Counted from the stretch's first letter, positions 8,280 through 17,525 are shown. The stretch is DNA of 64,000 bases from an uncultured Negativicutes bacterium (GCA_900752195.1 CAADUJ010000004.1:56517-120516), one strand, 5' to 3'. Notes: a model not told the origin generated them from the letters alone. A program made the numbers and translations.

Positions 8280-9221
8280 TTATCTAACCCCCTGGAAAAA
8301 TTCAAGTGTTTTCTGTAAGGATGGTATATCTTCTACATTTTCGCTATGGATTTTCCGGTCGATTTTACGGTTAAAACCACAAATCGTCTTGCCTGGACCG
8401 ACTTCAACGAATGTTTCGGCGCCAAAGTGCTGCATCGTGTGGGTGCAGTCGATCCAAAGAACAGGGCTGGCAGCCTGTTTAACAAGGTTTTCTTTGATGT
8501 CACTGGCCTTCGTTTCCATCTGGCCGTTGACGTTGGCTACAACGGGAATGGCCGCATCATGGATGGTAATCGTATCCAGAACTTCTGCCAGACGTTTGGC
8601 TGCCGGTTCCATGAGGCTACTGTGGAAAGGAGCACTGACGTGGAGCATGACGGCCCGTTTAGCACCAGCTGCTTTTAATTCTTCAGCCGCCATTTCAACG
8701 GCCTTAGCAGCGCCGGCGATGACAATCTGGCCAGGGCAATTAAAGTTGACAGCCTGGACAACGCCACCTTTTCGTGAAACAGACGCACAGATTTCTTTGA
8801 TTTTATCTCCATCGAGGCCCAGGATTGCTGCCATACCACCTTCTCCCAGAGGTACCGCTTCCTGCATGAACTGGCCGCGGAGACGGACTGTGCGAACGGC
8901 ATCGGCAAAGCTCAGGGCACCAGCGGCCACAAGAGCCGAATATTCGCCAAGGCTGTGCCCGGCAGCAATATCCGGTGTCACGCCTTCCTGTTTGAGAACA
9001 CGGCAGCATGCCGTACTTGCTGTGAGGATGGCCGGTTGGGTATTGCTCGTTTTCATGAGCTCTTCATCGGGCCCTTCAAAGATAAGTTTTGTCAAGGAAA
9101 AGCCCAGAGAATCATCGGCTTCTTCAAAGAGTTCCTTGACAACAGCATAATTCTCATATAGGTCTTTGACCATGCCGACTTTTTGTGCTCCCTGTCCAGG
9201 GAATACGAATGCAGTTTTCAT
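8280..9221 (-). CDS. fabD: Malonyl-CoA:ACP transacylase
   Basis: Loads malonyl groups onto ACP. The motifs GQGAQKVGM at the N-terminus and the nucleophile elbow GHSLGEYSAL near residue 90 identify it, with the later His in HVSAPFHSSLM. The start MKTAFVFPGQGAQ is supported by GAGGTG six bases upstream and gives 313 residues. It sits between fabH and fabG, almost touching both. Confidence 0.96.
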   Translation of the reverse strand: MKTAFVFPGQGAQKVGMVKDLYENYAVVKELFEEADDSLGFSLTKLIFEGPDEELMKTSNTQPAILTASTACCRVLKQEGVTPDIAAGHSLGEYSALVAAGALSFADAVRTVRLRGQFMQEAVPLGEGGMAAILGLDGDKIKEICASVSRKGGVVQAVNFNCPGQIVIAGAAKAVEMAAEELKAAGAKRAVMLHVSAPFHSSLMEPAAKRLAEVLDTITIHDAAIPVVANVNGQMETKASDIKENLVKQAASPVLWIDCTHTMQHFGAETFVEVGPGKTICGFNRKIDRKIHSENVEDIPSLQKTLEFFQGVR

Positions 9222-9238
9222 GTGTTTCACCTCAATCA

Positions 9239-10231
9239 TTAATACCACTTCATGACTACACTAGCCCAGGTCAGGCCGGCACCAAAGCCATCGAGGCAAA
9301 CGATATCACCGCGTTTGATCATACCCGACCGGAGGGCTTCATCGAGAGCAATTGGAATAGAAGCGCCCGATGTATTTGCATATTTTTCGATGTTGACGAA
9401 CACCTTTTCCATGGGAACATGGAGGCGGCGCGATGCCGATTCGATGATACGGATGTTCGCCTGATGTGGAACGAGAACGTCAATATCTTCTTTTTTGAGT
9501 CCGGCCCGTTTCAATGCTAATTCAGCACCGTGAGGCATGGCCTTTACTGCAAATTTATAGACTTCCTTGCCATCCATGACAGCATAGCACGAACCATCTT
9601 CACGACGGGCATCGGTAATGGGATTGGCGATACCTGCAGGAATCATGAGATAGCGGCCACCCCGACCATCGGCTCCCATTGCACCGCTTAAGATGCCATA
9701 ACCTTCGGGAACGCGGCCGATGACAGCTGCACCAGCACCATCGCCAAAGAGAACACACGACGACCGATCTTTCCAGTTGATGACTCGCGTCAGTACTTCT
9801 GCTCCGATGACGAGGATTTTATTATAGAAACCCGTTTCAATATACTGTGATGCCGTAATGCAAGCATAAGCAAAGCCAGAGCAGGCTGCGCCTAAATCAT
9901 AGGCTGCTGCATTCTTAGCTCCCAGATTTGCCTGAACCATGCAAGCAGTGCTGGGGAGGGTAAAATCGGGAGTAAGGGTACAAACGATAATGAGATCCAA
10001 TTCCTCAGGCGTTACGTGAGCCATTTCCAAGGCTTCCTTTGCTGCGCCTGTCGCCAAATCCGATGTATTGACACCTTCTGGTGCCACATGGCGAGCCCCA
10101 ATACCAGTACGGGAGCGGATCCATTCATCAGATGTATCTAAAAAGGTCGATAAATAATCATTTGTCCAAACCTGGTCAGGCACACAATGACCTGTACCAA
10201 GAATACCTGCAGGATTAGCTTTCACTATCAT
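9239..10231 (-). CDS. fabH: Beta-ketoacyl-ACP synthase III
   Basis: Starts each fatty acid by condensing an acyl-CoA with malonyl-ACP. Catalytic Cys in YDLGAACSGFAYA, His in PHQANIRIIES and Asn in NTSGASIPIAL form the KAS III triad. 330 residues. The gene overlaps the end of plsX by about 17 bp, so the two are coupled. GGAG lies nine bases before the ATG. Substrate preference (acetyl versus branched acyl-CoA) cannot be read from the sequence. Confidence 0.96.
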   Translation of the reverse strand: MIVKANPAGILGTGHCVPDQVWTNDYLSTFLDTSDEWIRSRTGIGARHVAPEGVNTSDLATGAAKEALEMAHVTPEELDLIIVCTLTPDFTLPSTACMVQANLGAKNAAAYDLGAACSGFAYACITASQYIETGFYNKILVIGAEVLTRVINWKDRSSCVLFGDGAGAAVIGRVPEGYGILSGAMGADGRGGRYLMIPAGIANPITDARREDGSCYAVMDGKEVYKFAVKAMPHGAELALKRAGLKKEDIDVLVPHQANIRIIESASRRLHVPMEKVFVNIEKYANTSGASIPIALDEALRSGMIKRGDIVCLDGFGAGLTWASVVMKWY

Positions 10232-11240
10232 ACCGTTCTACTCCTTCTTCTTCAACACTCTTTCTAATATGACCAGTTACATCTTGTTCTACCATTTCAC
10301 CGGCGACGCGGATAGCGTTTTTAATCGCTTTGGCTTTCGAGCTGCCGTGGCAGATGATGAAACTTCCATCGATACCGAGAAGCGGTGCTCCACCATATTC
10401 CGTGAAATCAAGACGTTTTTTTAATGATTTCAGAACGGGATAAATAGCAAGGGCGCCTAAACGGGCAATAAAGCCACCATTTTTAATGGCATCTCGCACA
10501 AGGCGGTAAATAAACATGCCCATGCCTTCGCCAAATTTCAAGATGACATTACCTACGAAACCATCACAGACGACGACGTCGACGGTTCCCTTAGGAATGT
10601 CCCGTCCTTCTACATTACCGTAAAAGGAGATAGTCTTGAGTTGTTCCAAAAGCGGATAGGTCCGCTGGCAAAGCTCATTGCCTTTCGTCGCTTCTTCTCC
10701 GATATTGAGTAATCCCACCTGGGGAGATTCGATACCGAGGATATATTTAGCATAGTGGGAGCCCATAATAGCAGCTTCCACCAAGTTCTTTGGTTTACTA
10801 TTCGAATTGGCTCCTGAATCGAGGAGGACTGTAATACCTTTTTTAGAAGGAATAGGCGTTGCAATGCAAGGCCGTTCAATTCCCTTAATGCGCCCTAAGC
10901 CGATGAGTGCTGCTGCCACAGCCGCACCAGTGCTTCCTGGTGCTACGACGGCATCACACACGCCTTCTTTGGCGAGCCGTGTCGCAACGACAATAGAGGC
11001 ATCCTTTTTTTTCCGCATAGCCTGCACTGGATGTTCACCCATTTCGATGACTTCACTGGCATGGACAACGGAAAGATGGTTATTTTCTGTCGCGTCATAG
11101 CGGGTTAAGACAGCATTGATGGCCTCTTCATTTCCAACGAGTACAACGTCGAAATTATATGATTTGACGGCTTGAATAGCACCGAGAACAATTTCTTCTG
11201 GTGCATAATCACCGCCCATAGCATCTATAGCAATTTTCAT
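10215..11240 (-). CDS. plsX: Phosphate acyltransferase PlsX
   Basis: Makes acyl-phosphate from acyl-ACP for the PlsX-PlsY route to lysophosphatidic acid. The N-terminus MKIAIDAMGGDYAPEEIV and later APGSTGAAVAA, LDSGANSNSKP and CDGFVGNV are family hallmarks. The second ATG is used because GGAGAG is properly spaced only for it. About 341 residues. It follows fapR directly, the order seen in Bacillus and other FapR-controlled operons. Confidence 0.96.
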   Translation of the reverse strand: MKIAIDAMGGDYAPEEIVLGAIQAVKSYNFDVVLVGNEEAINAVLTRYDATENNHLSVVHASEVIEMGEHPVQAMRKKKDASIVVATRLAKEGVCDAVVAPGSTGAAVAAALIGLGRIKGIERPCIATPIPSKKGITVLLDSGANSNSKPKNLVEAAIMGSHYAKYILGIESPQVGLLNIGEEATKGNELCQRTYPLLEQLKTISFYGNVEGRDIPKGTVDVVVCDGFVGNVILKFGEGMGMFIYRLVRDAIKNGGFIARLGALAIYPVLKSLKKRLDFTEYGGAPLLGIDGSFIICHGSSKAKAIKNAIRVAGEMVEQDVTGHIRKSVEEEGVERYDSES

Positions 11241-11253
11241 GTACATCTCTCCG

Positions 11254-11796
11254 TTACTCTAACGATTCCAGTATGAATTTAGCGCGGAATACTTCCTTGG
11301 AATTTTTCCGTATCTTCACCCATACGTAATGCTTTTGATCCCGCTGACGGATGACCTGAGCCCGCGCAACGAGCCTGTCATGTACCGTCACAGGTTGTTT
11401 ATACTTTATATTAGCCACTGCTGTAATGCAGAGGGGCAACTGTAATACTGCCCGTGCAAGGGATTCGGCTTGATCATAGAGATACCGCGAACGGACGATA
11501 TGGGCTGTATCGACCATATCCTCTGTCGCCGTCATGATGGAAATGGCATCTTGTCCGACGTTGCATTCGACGAGATTTCCCATGATGTCCGTATGCTGGT
11601 TCTGGGACTGAGCTGCCTCCGCACGTTTTTTGATACGCATCCTGAGTTCAGGTATTCCCAGGGCCAGTCGATCGAGCCGTATGGTTGCGACGCTGACAGA
11701 GAATTCTTCTGCCAGTTCTTCGTCGTTGATAAAGGGATTTTCCTCTATACGCTTAGCAAGCAGGGCATGTCGTTTTTCTCTAGCTATACGAACCAT
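11254..11796 (-). CDS. fapR: Fatty acid and phospholipid regulator FapR
   Basis: Repressor of lipid synthesis genes that releases DNA on binding malonyl-CoA or malonyl-ACP. An N-terminal DeoR-like helix-turn-helix (residues about 5-50: INDEELAEEFSVSVATIRLDRLALGIPE, split by the turn) is followed by a hot-dog effector domain (residues about 75-180). 180 residues, close to the usual 190. It heads the fab operon and is preceded by a strong promoter and a sequence resembling the FapR box, so the operon is probably autoregulated by lipid demand. Confidence 0.93.
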   Translation of the reverse strand: MVRIAREKRHALLAKRIEENPFINDEELAEEFSVSVATIRLDRLALGIPELRMRIKKRAEAAQSQNQHTDIMGNLVECNVGQDAISIMTATEDMVDTAHIVRSRYLYDQAESLARAVLQLPLCITAVANIKYKQPVTVHDRLVARAQVIRQRDQKHYVWVKIRKNSKEVFRAKFILESLE

Positions 11797-11811
11797 GCTA
11801 TCACCTTTAAA

Positions 11812-11828
11812 TTATGACCAAGTATTAA
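11812..11828 (-). promoter_or_regulatory. Putative FapR operator
   Basis: On the minus strand TTAATACTTGGTCATAA agrees with the Bacillus-type FapR box as I remember it (TTAGTACCTGGTACTAA) at 13 of 17 positions. It sits just downstream of the predicted start site of fapR, a placement that would block transcription. Confidence 0.6.
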
Positions 11829-11845
11829 TAGTACATACAACAGAG

Positions 11846-11874
11846 ATTATATAATGTTTCTTCTGATTTTGCAA
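11846..11874 (-). promoter_or_regulatory. Promoter of the fapR-fab-rnc operon
   Basis: -35 TTGCAA, a 17-base spacer and a perfect -10 TATAAT on the minus strand, about 50 bp upstream of the fapR start and immediately before the putative FapR box. Confidence 0.8.
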
Positions 11875-11876
11875 GC

Positions 11877-11933
11877 AAAAACAAAAAGTATGCTTCCAGC
11901 CCATCGCGTTTTCAGATGTTGAAAGCATACTTT
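11877..11933 (-). terminator. Terminator after ydbC
   Basis: Minus-strand arms AAAGTATGCTT and AAGCATACTTT (11 bp) enclose a loop of about 27 bases and are followed by TTGTTTTTG. It ends the ydbC transcript just ahead of the fapR promoter. Confidence 0.7.
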
Positions 11934-11940
11934 TCACTCC

Positions 11941-12171
11941 TTAATATTTATCAAAATCAAGGGTAGCTAACAGGTCACGTAATTCTATGAGTTCTTCTTT
12001 TGTCAAGGTAATCCCTTTCGTCATGGCTTGATAATCGGGATCCCAAGATCTGAGATCGAACTTAGCCGGACGATTATTCCAGCTGATATAGGTAAGCTGT
12101 TTCTTCCAGCCGTCTTTATTTTCCGACAAAGTGCCGCAAATATCTTGGATGTCAAAATTCAATTGTGCCAT
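11941..12171 (-). CDS. YdbC-family PC4-like single-strand nucleic-acid-binding protein
   Basis: A 76-residue protein matching the YdbC/PC4 (p15 coactivator) family: LSENKDGWKKQLTYISWNN, KFDLRSWDPDYQAMTKG, and GITLTKEELIELRDLL at the C-terminus. PC4-like proteins dimerise through a beta sheet and bind single-stranded DNA. Its role in bacteria is poorly known. It stands alone, with a GGAGGG ribosome site and a downstream terminator. Confidence 0.85.
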   Translation of the reverse strand: MAQLNFDIQDICGTLSENKDGWKKQLTYISWNNRPAKFDLRSWDPDYQAMTKGITLTKEELIELRDLLATLDFDKY

Positions 12172-12292
12172 TTGTGTAAACCCTCCTAAATCAGGATATT
12201 TTTCTTATTTTACAATTACTATAAGTAATTATTTTATATACTATAGCATATAACGGATTCATGTCAACGTCTATTTCGGAAATGTTATATTC

Positions 12293-13135
12293 CTAAATGA
12301 ATGGAACTTTTTTCTCTCTGAACAAGCCGCCCTGCGTCTCGCGAATATCGAACGTCGTAATGAACGCCTGTGTATCGATACGCTTGATAAGGGATTGCAT
12401 CTTCGTAATTTCCAGACGTGATACGACGCAATACAAGACGAGCGTCTTTGTATGGCTATAGGCGCCTTCACCGTGTAATAGCGTCACTGCGCGGCCCATA
12501 TCTTGCGTAATAGCCCGTGCCACTTCATTATGATGACGCGTAACAATAAACATGCCCTTCGATTCATCGAGGCCTTGTGTGATGATATCGATCATCTTGT
12601 ACGCAATAAAATAGGCGACTAAGGAATACATGGCACTATCGACGCCGAATACGAAGGCTGCCGACCCTAAGATGAAGAGATTAAAGAACATGACGATTTC
12701 ACCGACGGAAAACGGCGTTGCCTTATCGGCAATAATGGCCAGGATTTCCGTGCCATCGAGAGAACCGCCCCAGCGGATAATGAGCCCTACACCGATTCCC
12801 ATGATCATACCACCGAATATGGTCGATAAAAAAGGGTCTTCTGTCATGGGCTTAAAATGAATGACAGAGCTCCAAAACGAAAGGCACATAACAGAATAGA
12901 GCGACGATATCGTGAACATCATGCCGATTTTCTTAAATCCAAAGAGGAAAAACGGAATATTCAGCATAACGATGAATACACTGAACGAAATGCCCGATAT
13001 GTGGGCTGCCATCAAGGCAATACCGACGACCCCACCATCGATGACGTGATTAGGTACAAGAAAGCCGTTAAGGCCACACGTATAAATCAGGGCACCTATG
13101 GCAAGGCCAATGGCCCGAATAAAATATGTAATCAT
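12293..13135 (-). CDS. YitT family membrane protein (DUF161/DUF2179)
   Basis: 280 residues with five or six predicted hydrophobic segments in the first 190 residues (YFIRAIGLAIGALIYTCGL, SGISFSVFIVMLNIPFFLFG and others), then a C-terminal soluble DUF2179 domain (KGMFIVTRHHNEVARAI to TTFDIRETQGG) related to PII-like folds. The function of this widespread Firmicute family is unknown. The start overlaps the upstream nuclease-like gene by four bases, and AAAGGAG precedes the ATG. Confidence 0.88.
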   Translation of the reverse strand: MITYFIRAIGLAIGALIYTCGLNGFLVPNHVIDGGVVGIALMAAHISGISFSVFIVMLNIPFFLFGFKKIGMMFTISSLYSVMCLSFWSSVIHFKPMTEDPFLSTIFGGMIMGIGVGLIIRWGGSLDGTEILAIIADKATPFSVGEIVMFFNLFILGSAAFVFGVDSAMYSLVAYFIAYKMIDIITQGLDESKGMFIVTRHHNEVARAITQDMGRAVTLLHGEGAYSHTKTLVLYCVVSRLEITKMQSLIKRIDTQAFITTFDIRETQGGLFREKKVPFI

Positions 13136-13542
13136 AGGGTCACTCCTTTAGAACGTAAATACCGCAATCCAATGATCCAGGCCACAAAATCATCTACCGG
13201 TTCGGGCGGGTATTGCAAAGATACGGGGACGAACCGGCGCCATCCATGGCGTGGTGTGTACTTCCAGTACAGTTTACGGCCTTCGACAGTCGTAAACTTT
13301 TCATCTACAAGAGAAAAAGTAATGGCCTTATGGTCAATCCAGGTCATGACGACATCCTGCAAATGCGTATGGTTCGTGCCATCTCCCATAGCGATATGAG
13401 TAAACGGATAGGTTCCATATGCATCTGTAAGCCACTGGCTAAGTGCAGGCGTCGCCACAATAGCTCGTAAAATTAGGGCGCCATCATCATGGATGATGGC
13501 GACACCGGTTTTTTCTGATCCTGGATCGATTGCAACAATCAT
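13132..13542 (-). CDS. RuvX/YqgF-superfamily RNase H-fold protein
   Basis: 136 residues. The N-terminal MIVAIDPGSEKTGVAII carries the first catalytic Asp of the RNase H fold; VDEKFTTVEGRKLYW is the VDERLTT-like motif of YqgF proteins, and PVDDFVAWIIGLRYL may hold the last acidic pair. It is more divergent than canonical RuvX (pre-16S rRNA processing nuclease), so I do not give a gene name. It is coupled to yitT and lies 11 bp downstream of the DUF3084 gene; the trio looks like an operon. Confidence 0.75.
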   Translation of the reverse strand: MIVAIDPGSEKTGVAIIHDDGALILRAIVATPALSQWLTDAYGTYPFTHIAMGDGTNHTHLQDVVMTWIDHKAITFSLVDEKFTTVEGRKLYWKYTPRHGWRRFVPVSLQYPPEPVDDFVAWIIGLRYLRSKGVTL

Positions 13543-13553
13543 ATAGGTACCTC

Positions 13554-14798
13554 TTACTCGGCTCCATATCCTCTGACCATGATATCAATGTCAAGAGGAC
13601 CAGCCGTATAAATATCATTGCGCGTCACGGCTCGGAGAATGATTTCGCCCGAATTATACGCCTTGATGCGCTGCATCGTATCAAAAATCTGCGTTGCCGT
13701 AAGGGACCCCACATTACCCGTGAGCGGGTCTGGCAGGAGACCTTGTTTTACGGCCTGCTGATTGACTTCATGGAGGAAGCGGAAGACTTCATATTCTGCA
13801 CTTCCATCTACATCGGATGCGCGTAGCGTCAATTCAGCTACGACTTCTCCTTTATGATAAATCAGATTATTATCGTATATCTGCACATGAACGAGTGCCG
13901 GTTCACCAAGGATGATATTACCTGCCGCCGTAATGCGGATCAATTTACTGCCTTTTGGCATGCTATGCAAAGAAGCAATCGTTTCTTCCAATTCATCTTT
14001 TGACACGTACAAAAGCACGGCTGAACCATCCTGGATACCCAGGTGATTGCGGATGGAATCGTTCGTCTTCGTCAAAAGCTCACCCAACGCTTCCTGTGTC
14101 GCTGTATCCGACTGACCAGACATAATGACAGTGCTCGACAGGACTTCTCCTACGCGAAAAAGGACCTGACCTTCCCTGATATCGGTCATCTTATCGTTGA
14201 GCAATTTGATTCGTTCGTCAAGTTTTCCTATCGTTTCAGTCATGTGGGCCTGCATCTTTTCCAGTTCGTCATTTTCCGTATTTAATTGCTCGTTGCGAGC
14301 CATCATTTCATCGCGTGCAACCTGTACGATGGTAAGCTGGCGGCTCATGTCATCACGAGCTGCCTGCGTCTGTTCCAAATCGAGCTGGGTCATGCGGATA
14401 CGATCATTGGCTTCACTGAGCTGATCTTCCTGATGGCGCAAAAGGGCCTCATTTTCTGCGAGAAGGGAATTCTTTTCTTCCATCTCAATCCCCAGATTGC
14501 GGGCTTGTTCCAGAAGGCGATCCCGCTGCTGTTCCAACTCAGCCTTTTGCAGTTGCAGCTGATACATGCCAAATAAGGCGATGCGGACGTTTTGCGACAA
14601 GATGGACATGACCCCTAAGGTAACGGCAGAAATGCTGATGCCCGTAATAATCGTAATGAGGATAGACGAATATTTCGGCCGCAAGCCAAACAGCTTGATT
14701 TTCTTTTTCCCTACGCGGGAACCGATTTTATCGCCTAAATAAGCAATGATACCGCCCATGATGGCAAGGACTAACAGCATGACCCATCCGAATTCCAT
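13554..14798 (-). CDS. DUF3084 membrane-anchored coiled-coil protein
   Basis: 414 residues from the ATG at MEFGWVMLLVLAIMG, which has GGAGGTG five bases ahead. Two N-terminal membrane segments (residues about 3-22 and 44-66) separated by a basic loop (GSRVGKKKIKLFGLRPKY) are followed by a long charged coiled coil (about 85-210), then a globular domain of about 200 residues. DUF3084 proteins occur in cyanobacteria and Negativicutes; their function is unknown. The topology suggests an inner-membrane protein with a large domain on one side. Confidence 0.8.
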   Translation of the reverse strand: MEFGWVMLLVLAIMGGIIAYLGDKIGSRVGKKKIKLFGLRPKYSSILITIITGISISAVTLGVMSILSQNVRIALFGMYQLQLQKAELEQQRDRLLEQARNLGIEMEEKNSLLAENEALLRHQEDQLSEANDRIRMTQLDLEQTQAARDDMSRQLTIVQVARDEMMARNEQLNTENDELEKMQAHMTETIGKLDERIKLLNDKMTDIREGQVLFRVGEVLSSTVIMSGQSDTATQEALGELLTKTNDSIRNHLGIQDGSAVLLYVSKDELEETIASLHSMPKGSKLIRITAAGNIILGEPALVHVQIYDNNLIYHKGEVVAELTLRASDVDGSAEYEVFRFLHEVNQQAVKQGLLPDPLTGNVGSLTATQIFDTMQRIKAYNSGEIILRAVTRNDIYTAGPLDIDIMVRGYGAE

Positions 14799-14912
14799 TT
14801 CCGCACCTCCCTTTCTCATATTGCACATAGTAAACTATCATATAATGTTATTATACCATGCCTTCAATTATTTGTGGGAGCCTTTCCAAAATAAATGTGG
14901 CAACTTTCATAT

Positions 14913-14946
14913 AAAAAAATAGCCCTACGCATTATACCTAGAGCTA
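14913..14946 (-). terminator. Terminator of the lpxI-lptF/G operon
   Basis: Minus-strand arms TAGCTCTA and TAGGGCTA (8 bp with one G-T pair), an 11-base loop, and seven T. It lies 11 bp after the permease stop. Confidence 0.82.
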
Positions 14947-14956
14947 CTTTACGAAT

Positions 14957-16045
14957 TTATTTCGATTTTTTATATACCAAGAAGATACCGGCGACACCAC
15001 AGACGATGTCTGGCAGGAATGCGGCGACATATGCAGGGAGTTTTCCGCCATTACCAAGGGCATTGCCCAGCGTCATGATGGTGTAATAAATAAAAATGAC
15101 AATGACGCTGATACCGAAACCAATGGATGAAGAACCACGTTGTTTCTGCATCCCCAACGGTACACCGACAATGGCACAGACAAGGCTGGCCAGCGGCATA
15201 GAGAAACGATTGTACATTTCAACTTCCATCTTCTTCGTGTCAACGCCATTTTCTTTTAAGATAGAAATCTGTTCACGCAGTTCACGAATCGTCATTTCAT
15301 CGGGATCCTTCTGAGATGCGCTGATGCGATTCGGCCGCTGTGAAATGGGAAGAATCTGATTTTCAAATTTCATCGTCCGCGTCACCGTTTCCCCGACAGA
15401 TACATCATAAATCGTGCCCGCATGCATAATCCACTTCGTACCATCCCAATCGGCATAATCCGCTTTTTCAACGCGCATGAGACGATCATTTTCAAATTCC
15501 TGTATTGTCAGGTCCCGTAATTGCTTGACGTTAGAGTCGTACTGGCGTGCATACATGAGACTATTGATATCGTGCCCTTTCACATCTTTTAAGATGATGT
15601 GATCCTGCGTCGTCGGTTGGGCCTTATGCTTAATATCCTGATCAATGATGATGTTATACGCATTGTTCGCCTTCGGAACGATATATTCATTCATGGCCGT
15701 TGTGCCAAGCGAAATAATAAAGGCGGCAATGAAAATAGGCATGGCCAGGCGGATGAAATTTTGACCTCCTGTACGCATGACAATGAGCTCGCTGTTGCTG
15801 GAAAGACGACCGAATGCCATGAGAGACCCCAGTAATACCGACATAGGAAATGTCACGACGATAATAGAAGGCATGGCCAGGACAAGGACGCGGAAACAGT
15901 CCCACAGCGAGGCGCCATAGTTATTGATTAAATTGGCAATGCGGTATAACGTCCCCGTACCGATGAATACGGCTGTAAAGGCACAGACACCAAACAGGAA
16001 CGGACTGATAAACTCTTTTAACACATATCTATCTAATATTCTCAT
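14957..16045 (-). CDS. LptF/LptG-family LPS export permease
   Basis: 362 residues with three membrane segments at each end (first near residues 12-35, last near 335-357) around a periplasmic beta-jellyroll region (about 145-265), the standard LptF/LptG architecture. With LptB it forms the ABC transporter that pulls LPS out of the inner membrane toward LptC and LptA. Only one permease is visible here, whereas proteobacteria use an LptF-LptG pair; the partner may lie elsewhere, or this protein may act as a homodimer. It is the last gene of the operon. Confidence 0.9.
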   Translation of the reverse strand: MRILDRYVLKEFISPFLFGVCAFTAVFIGTGTLYRIANLINNYGASLWDCFRVLVLAMPSIIVVTFPMSVLLGSLMAFGRLSSNSELIVMRTGGQNFIRLAMPIFIAAFIISLGTTAMNEYIVPKANNAYNIIIDQDIKHKAQPTTQDHIILKDVKGHDINSLMYARQYDSNVKQLRDLTIQEFENDRLMRVEKADYADWDGTKWIMHAGTIYDVSVGETVTRTMKFENQILPISQRPNRISASQKDPDEMTIRELREQISILKENGVDTKKMEVEMYNRFSMPLASLVCAIVGVPLGMQKQRGSSSIGFGISVIVIFIYYTIMTLGNALGNGGKLPAYVAAFLPDIVCGVAGIFLVYKKSK

Positions 16046-16058
16046 TCATTTTCCCCTG

Positions 16059-16778
16059 CTACATCGAAAATTCTTCGCCTAAATAAAACTTCTTCGCCAA
16101 TGGGTGGGTAGCTATCATATCGGGCTCACCTTCCAAGAGGATTTTGCCATCATTGAGGATATACGCTTTATCAACGATACTCAAGGTTTCGCGGACATTG
16201 TGGTCTGTAATGAGTACGCCAATACCACGTTTCTTCAAGTGGCGGATAATGTCCTGGATGTCATTTACTGCCAGCGGGTCAATACCAGCAAATGGTTCAT
16301 CGAGCAAGATGAAGGACGGATTCATGACGAGACAACGCGCGATTTCGACACGGCGCCGTTCCCCGCCGGAAAGCTGGATTCCCAAGCGATTCCGTAGTTT
16401 GGTAATGCTGAATTCCTCCATGAGGGCTTCGGCCTTTTGGTCCTGTTCCTTCTTGGAAAGCTTCGTCGTTTCCAACATGGCAAGAAGATTTTCCTTGACG
16501 GTAAGCTTGCGGAAAATCGACGCTTCCTGAGGCAAATACCCGATGCCATAGGCGGCCCGCTTGTGAATGGGCAGATCCGTCACATCATTCTGGTCTATGA
16601 AAATAGATCCTGTCGTCGGCTTTTCGATGCCTACGATCATATAGAACGTCGTAGTTTTGCCCGCTCCATTAGGTCCTAACAGTCCTACAATCTGGCCTTG
16701 GTCGACGTGGATGCTTACGTTATTGACAACATTTCGTTCTTTATAGGTCTTGATTAACTCATTCGTTTGAATATACAT
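16059..16778 (-). CDS. lptB: LPS export ABC transporter ATPase LptB
   Basis: 239 residues. Walker A GPNGAGKTTTFYMIVG (near residue 35), signature LSGGERRRVEIAR and Walker B FILLDEPFAGIDP, with VLITDHNVRETL as H-loop. These, especially DHNVRETL, fit LptB rather than a generic ABC ATPase. It powers LPS extraction with the permease encoded 13 bp downstream and follows lptA by about 10 bp. Confidence 0.96.
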   Translation of the reverse strand: MYIQTNELIKTYKERNVVNNVSIHVDQGQIVGLLGPNGAGKTTTFYMIVGIEKPTTGSIFIDQNDVTDLPIHKRAAYGIGYLPQEASIFRKLTVKENLLAMLETTKLSKKEQDQKAEALMEEFSITKLRNRLGIQLSGGERRRVEIARCLVMNPSFILLDEPFAGIDPLAVNDIQDIIRHLKKRGIGVLITDHNVRETLSIVDKAYILNDGKILLEGEPDMIATHPLAKKFYLGEEFSM

Positions 16779-16787
16779 GTATCCCTC

Positions 16788-17525
16788 TTACTGCTGACTG
16801 CTTGGTACGATAACAACGGTAGACCGGCTGTTTGATTCTACAGAATTATCGGCCAGATGGATTTCTACATCATCACCATTGAGCTGGCTGCCATTTTGGG
16901 TAGCGTAGACATCTCCGGTCATGTGGATGACGCCATTGTTCTGTCCCGGCGTCTGCGTATATACGGCTTTATTGCCATATGCTGTCAAGCCTTCTGTAGG
17001 CGATTCCATATGGACATTGCCTGTACCGACGGCCTTGATTTCCTTAAACCATCCTTCGATATGGTCAGCCCACATCTGCGAGCCCTGCGCTTCTAAATAG
17101 CCATTGCCCGTTACGATACCGTGGTCTGTATCAAGGTAATATTCTACTTCGTCGCCATTGACTTTTTTATCGCCATAGACACCTTTGACATTACCCGTTG
17201 CCTTGATGTAATTTTTATTTGTCGAGTGAAGCGTATCACTCGTCATATGCATATCCGGCTGACTTGCTGAAACGTTGCCTTCCATATCCGCTTCAGCGGT
17301 TTTCAGATTATACGTAGCGACGTTACCTGTAAGCGTTGCCTGATCACGTACGATAATAACGTTGCCCGTTGCCTTGGCAATCTGTGTCTTGCCATCATAT
17401 TCTAGTTTATCAGCTGTAACAGAAACGGCCGGATTATCAGCAGCGGCCAGTGGGATTGTTGCCGACAGGCCTATGGCACCGGTCAGGAGTCCTGCTACTA
17501 GTACCTTATATACATGTTTATTCAT
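16788..17525 (-). CDS. lptA: LPS transport periplasmic protein LptA (OstA-like)
   Basis: 245 residues from the ATG at MNKHVYKVLVAGLL, which has GGGGAGT six bases ahead. A signal peptide (about residues 1-30, ending near PLAAA) is followed by repeated OstA beta-jellyroll strands (for example KLEYDGKTQIAKATGNVII and YNLKTAEADMEGNV). LptA bridges the periplasm between LptC and the outer membrane. It sits between lptC and lptB; its presence is direct evidence for an outer membrane. Confidence 0.92.
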   Translation of the reverse strand: MNKHVYKVLVAGLLTGAIGLSATIPLAAADNPAVSVTADKLEYDGKTQIAKATGNVIIVRDQATLTGNVATYNLKTAEADMEGNVSASQPDMHMTSDTLHSTNKNYIKATGNVKGVYGDKKVNGDEVEYYLDTDHGIVTGNGYLEAQGSQMWADHIEGWFKEIKAVGTGNVHMESPTEGLTAYGNKAVYTQTPGQNNGVIHMTGDVYATQNGSQLNGDDVEIHLADNSVESNSRSTVVIVPSSQQ

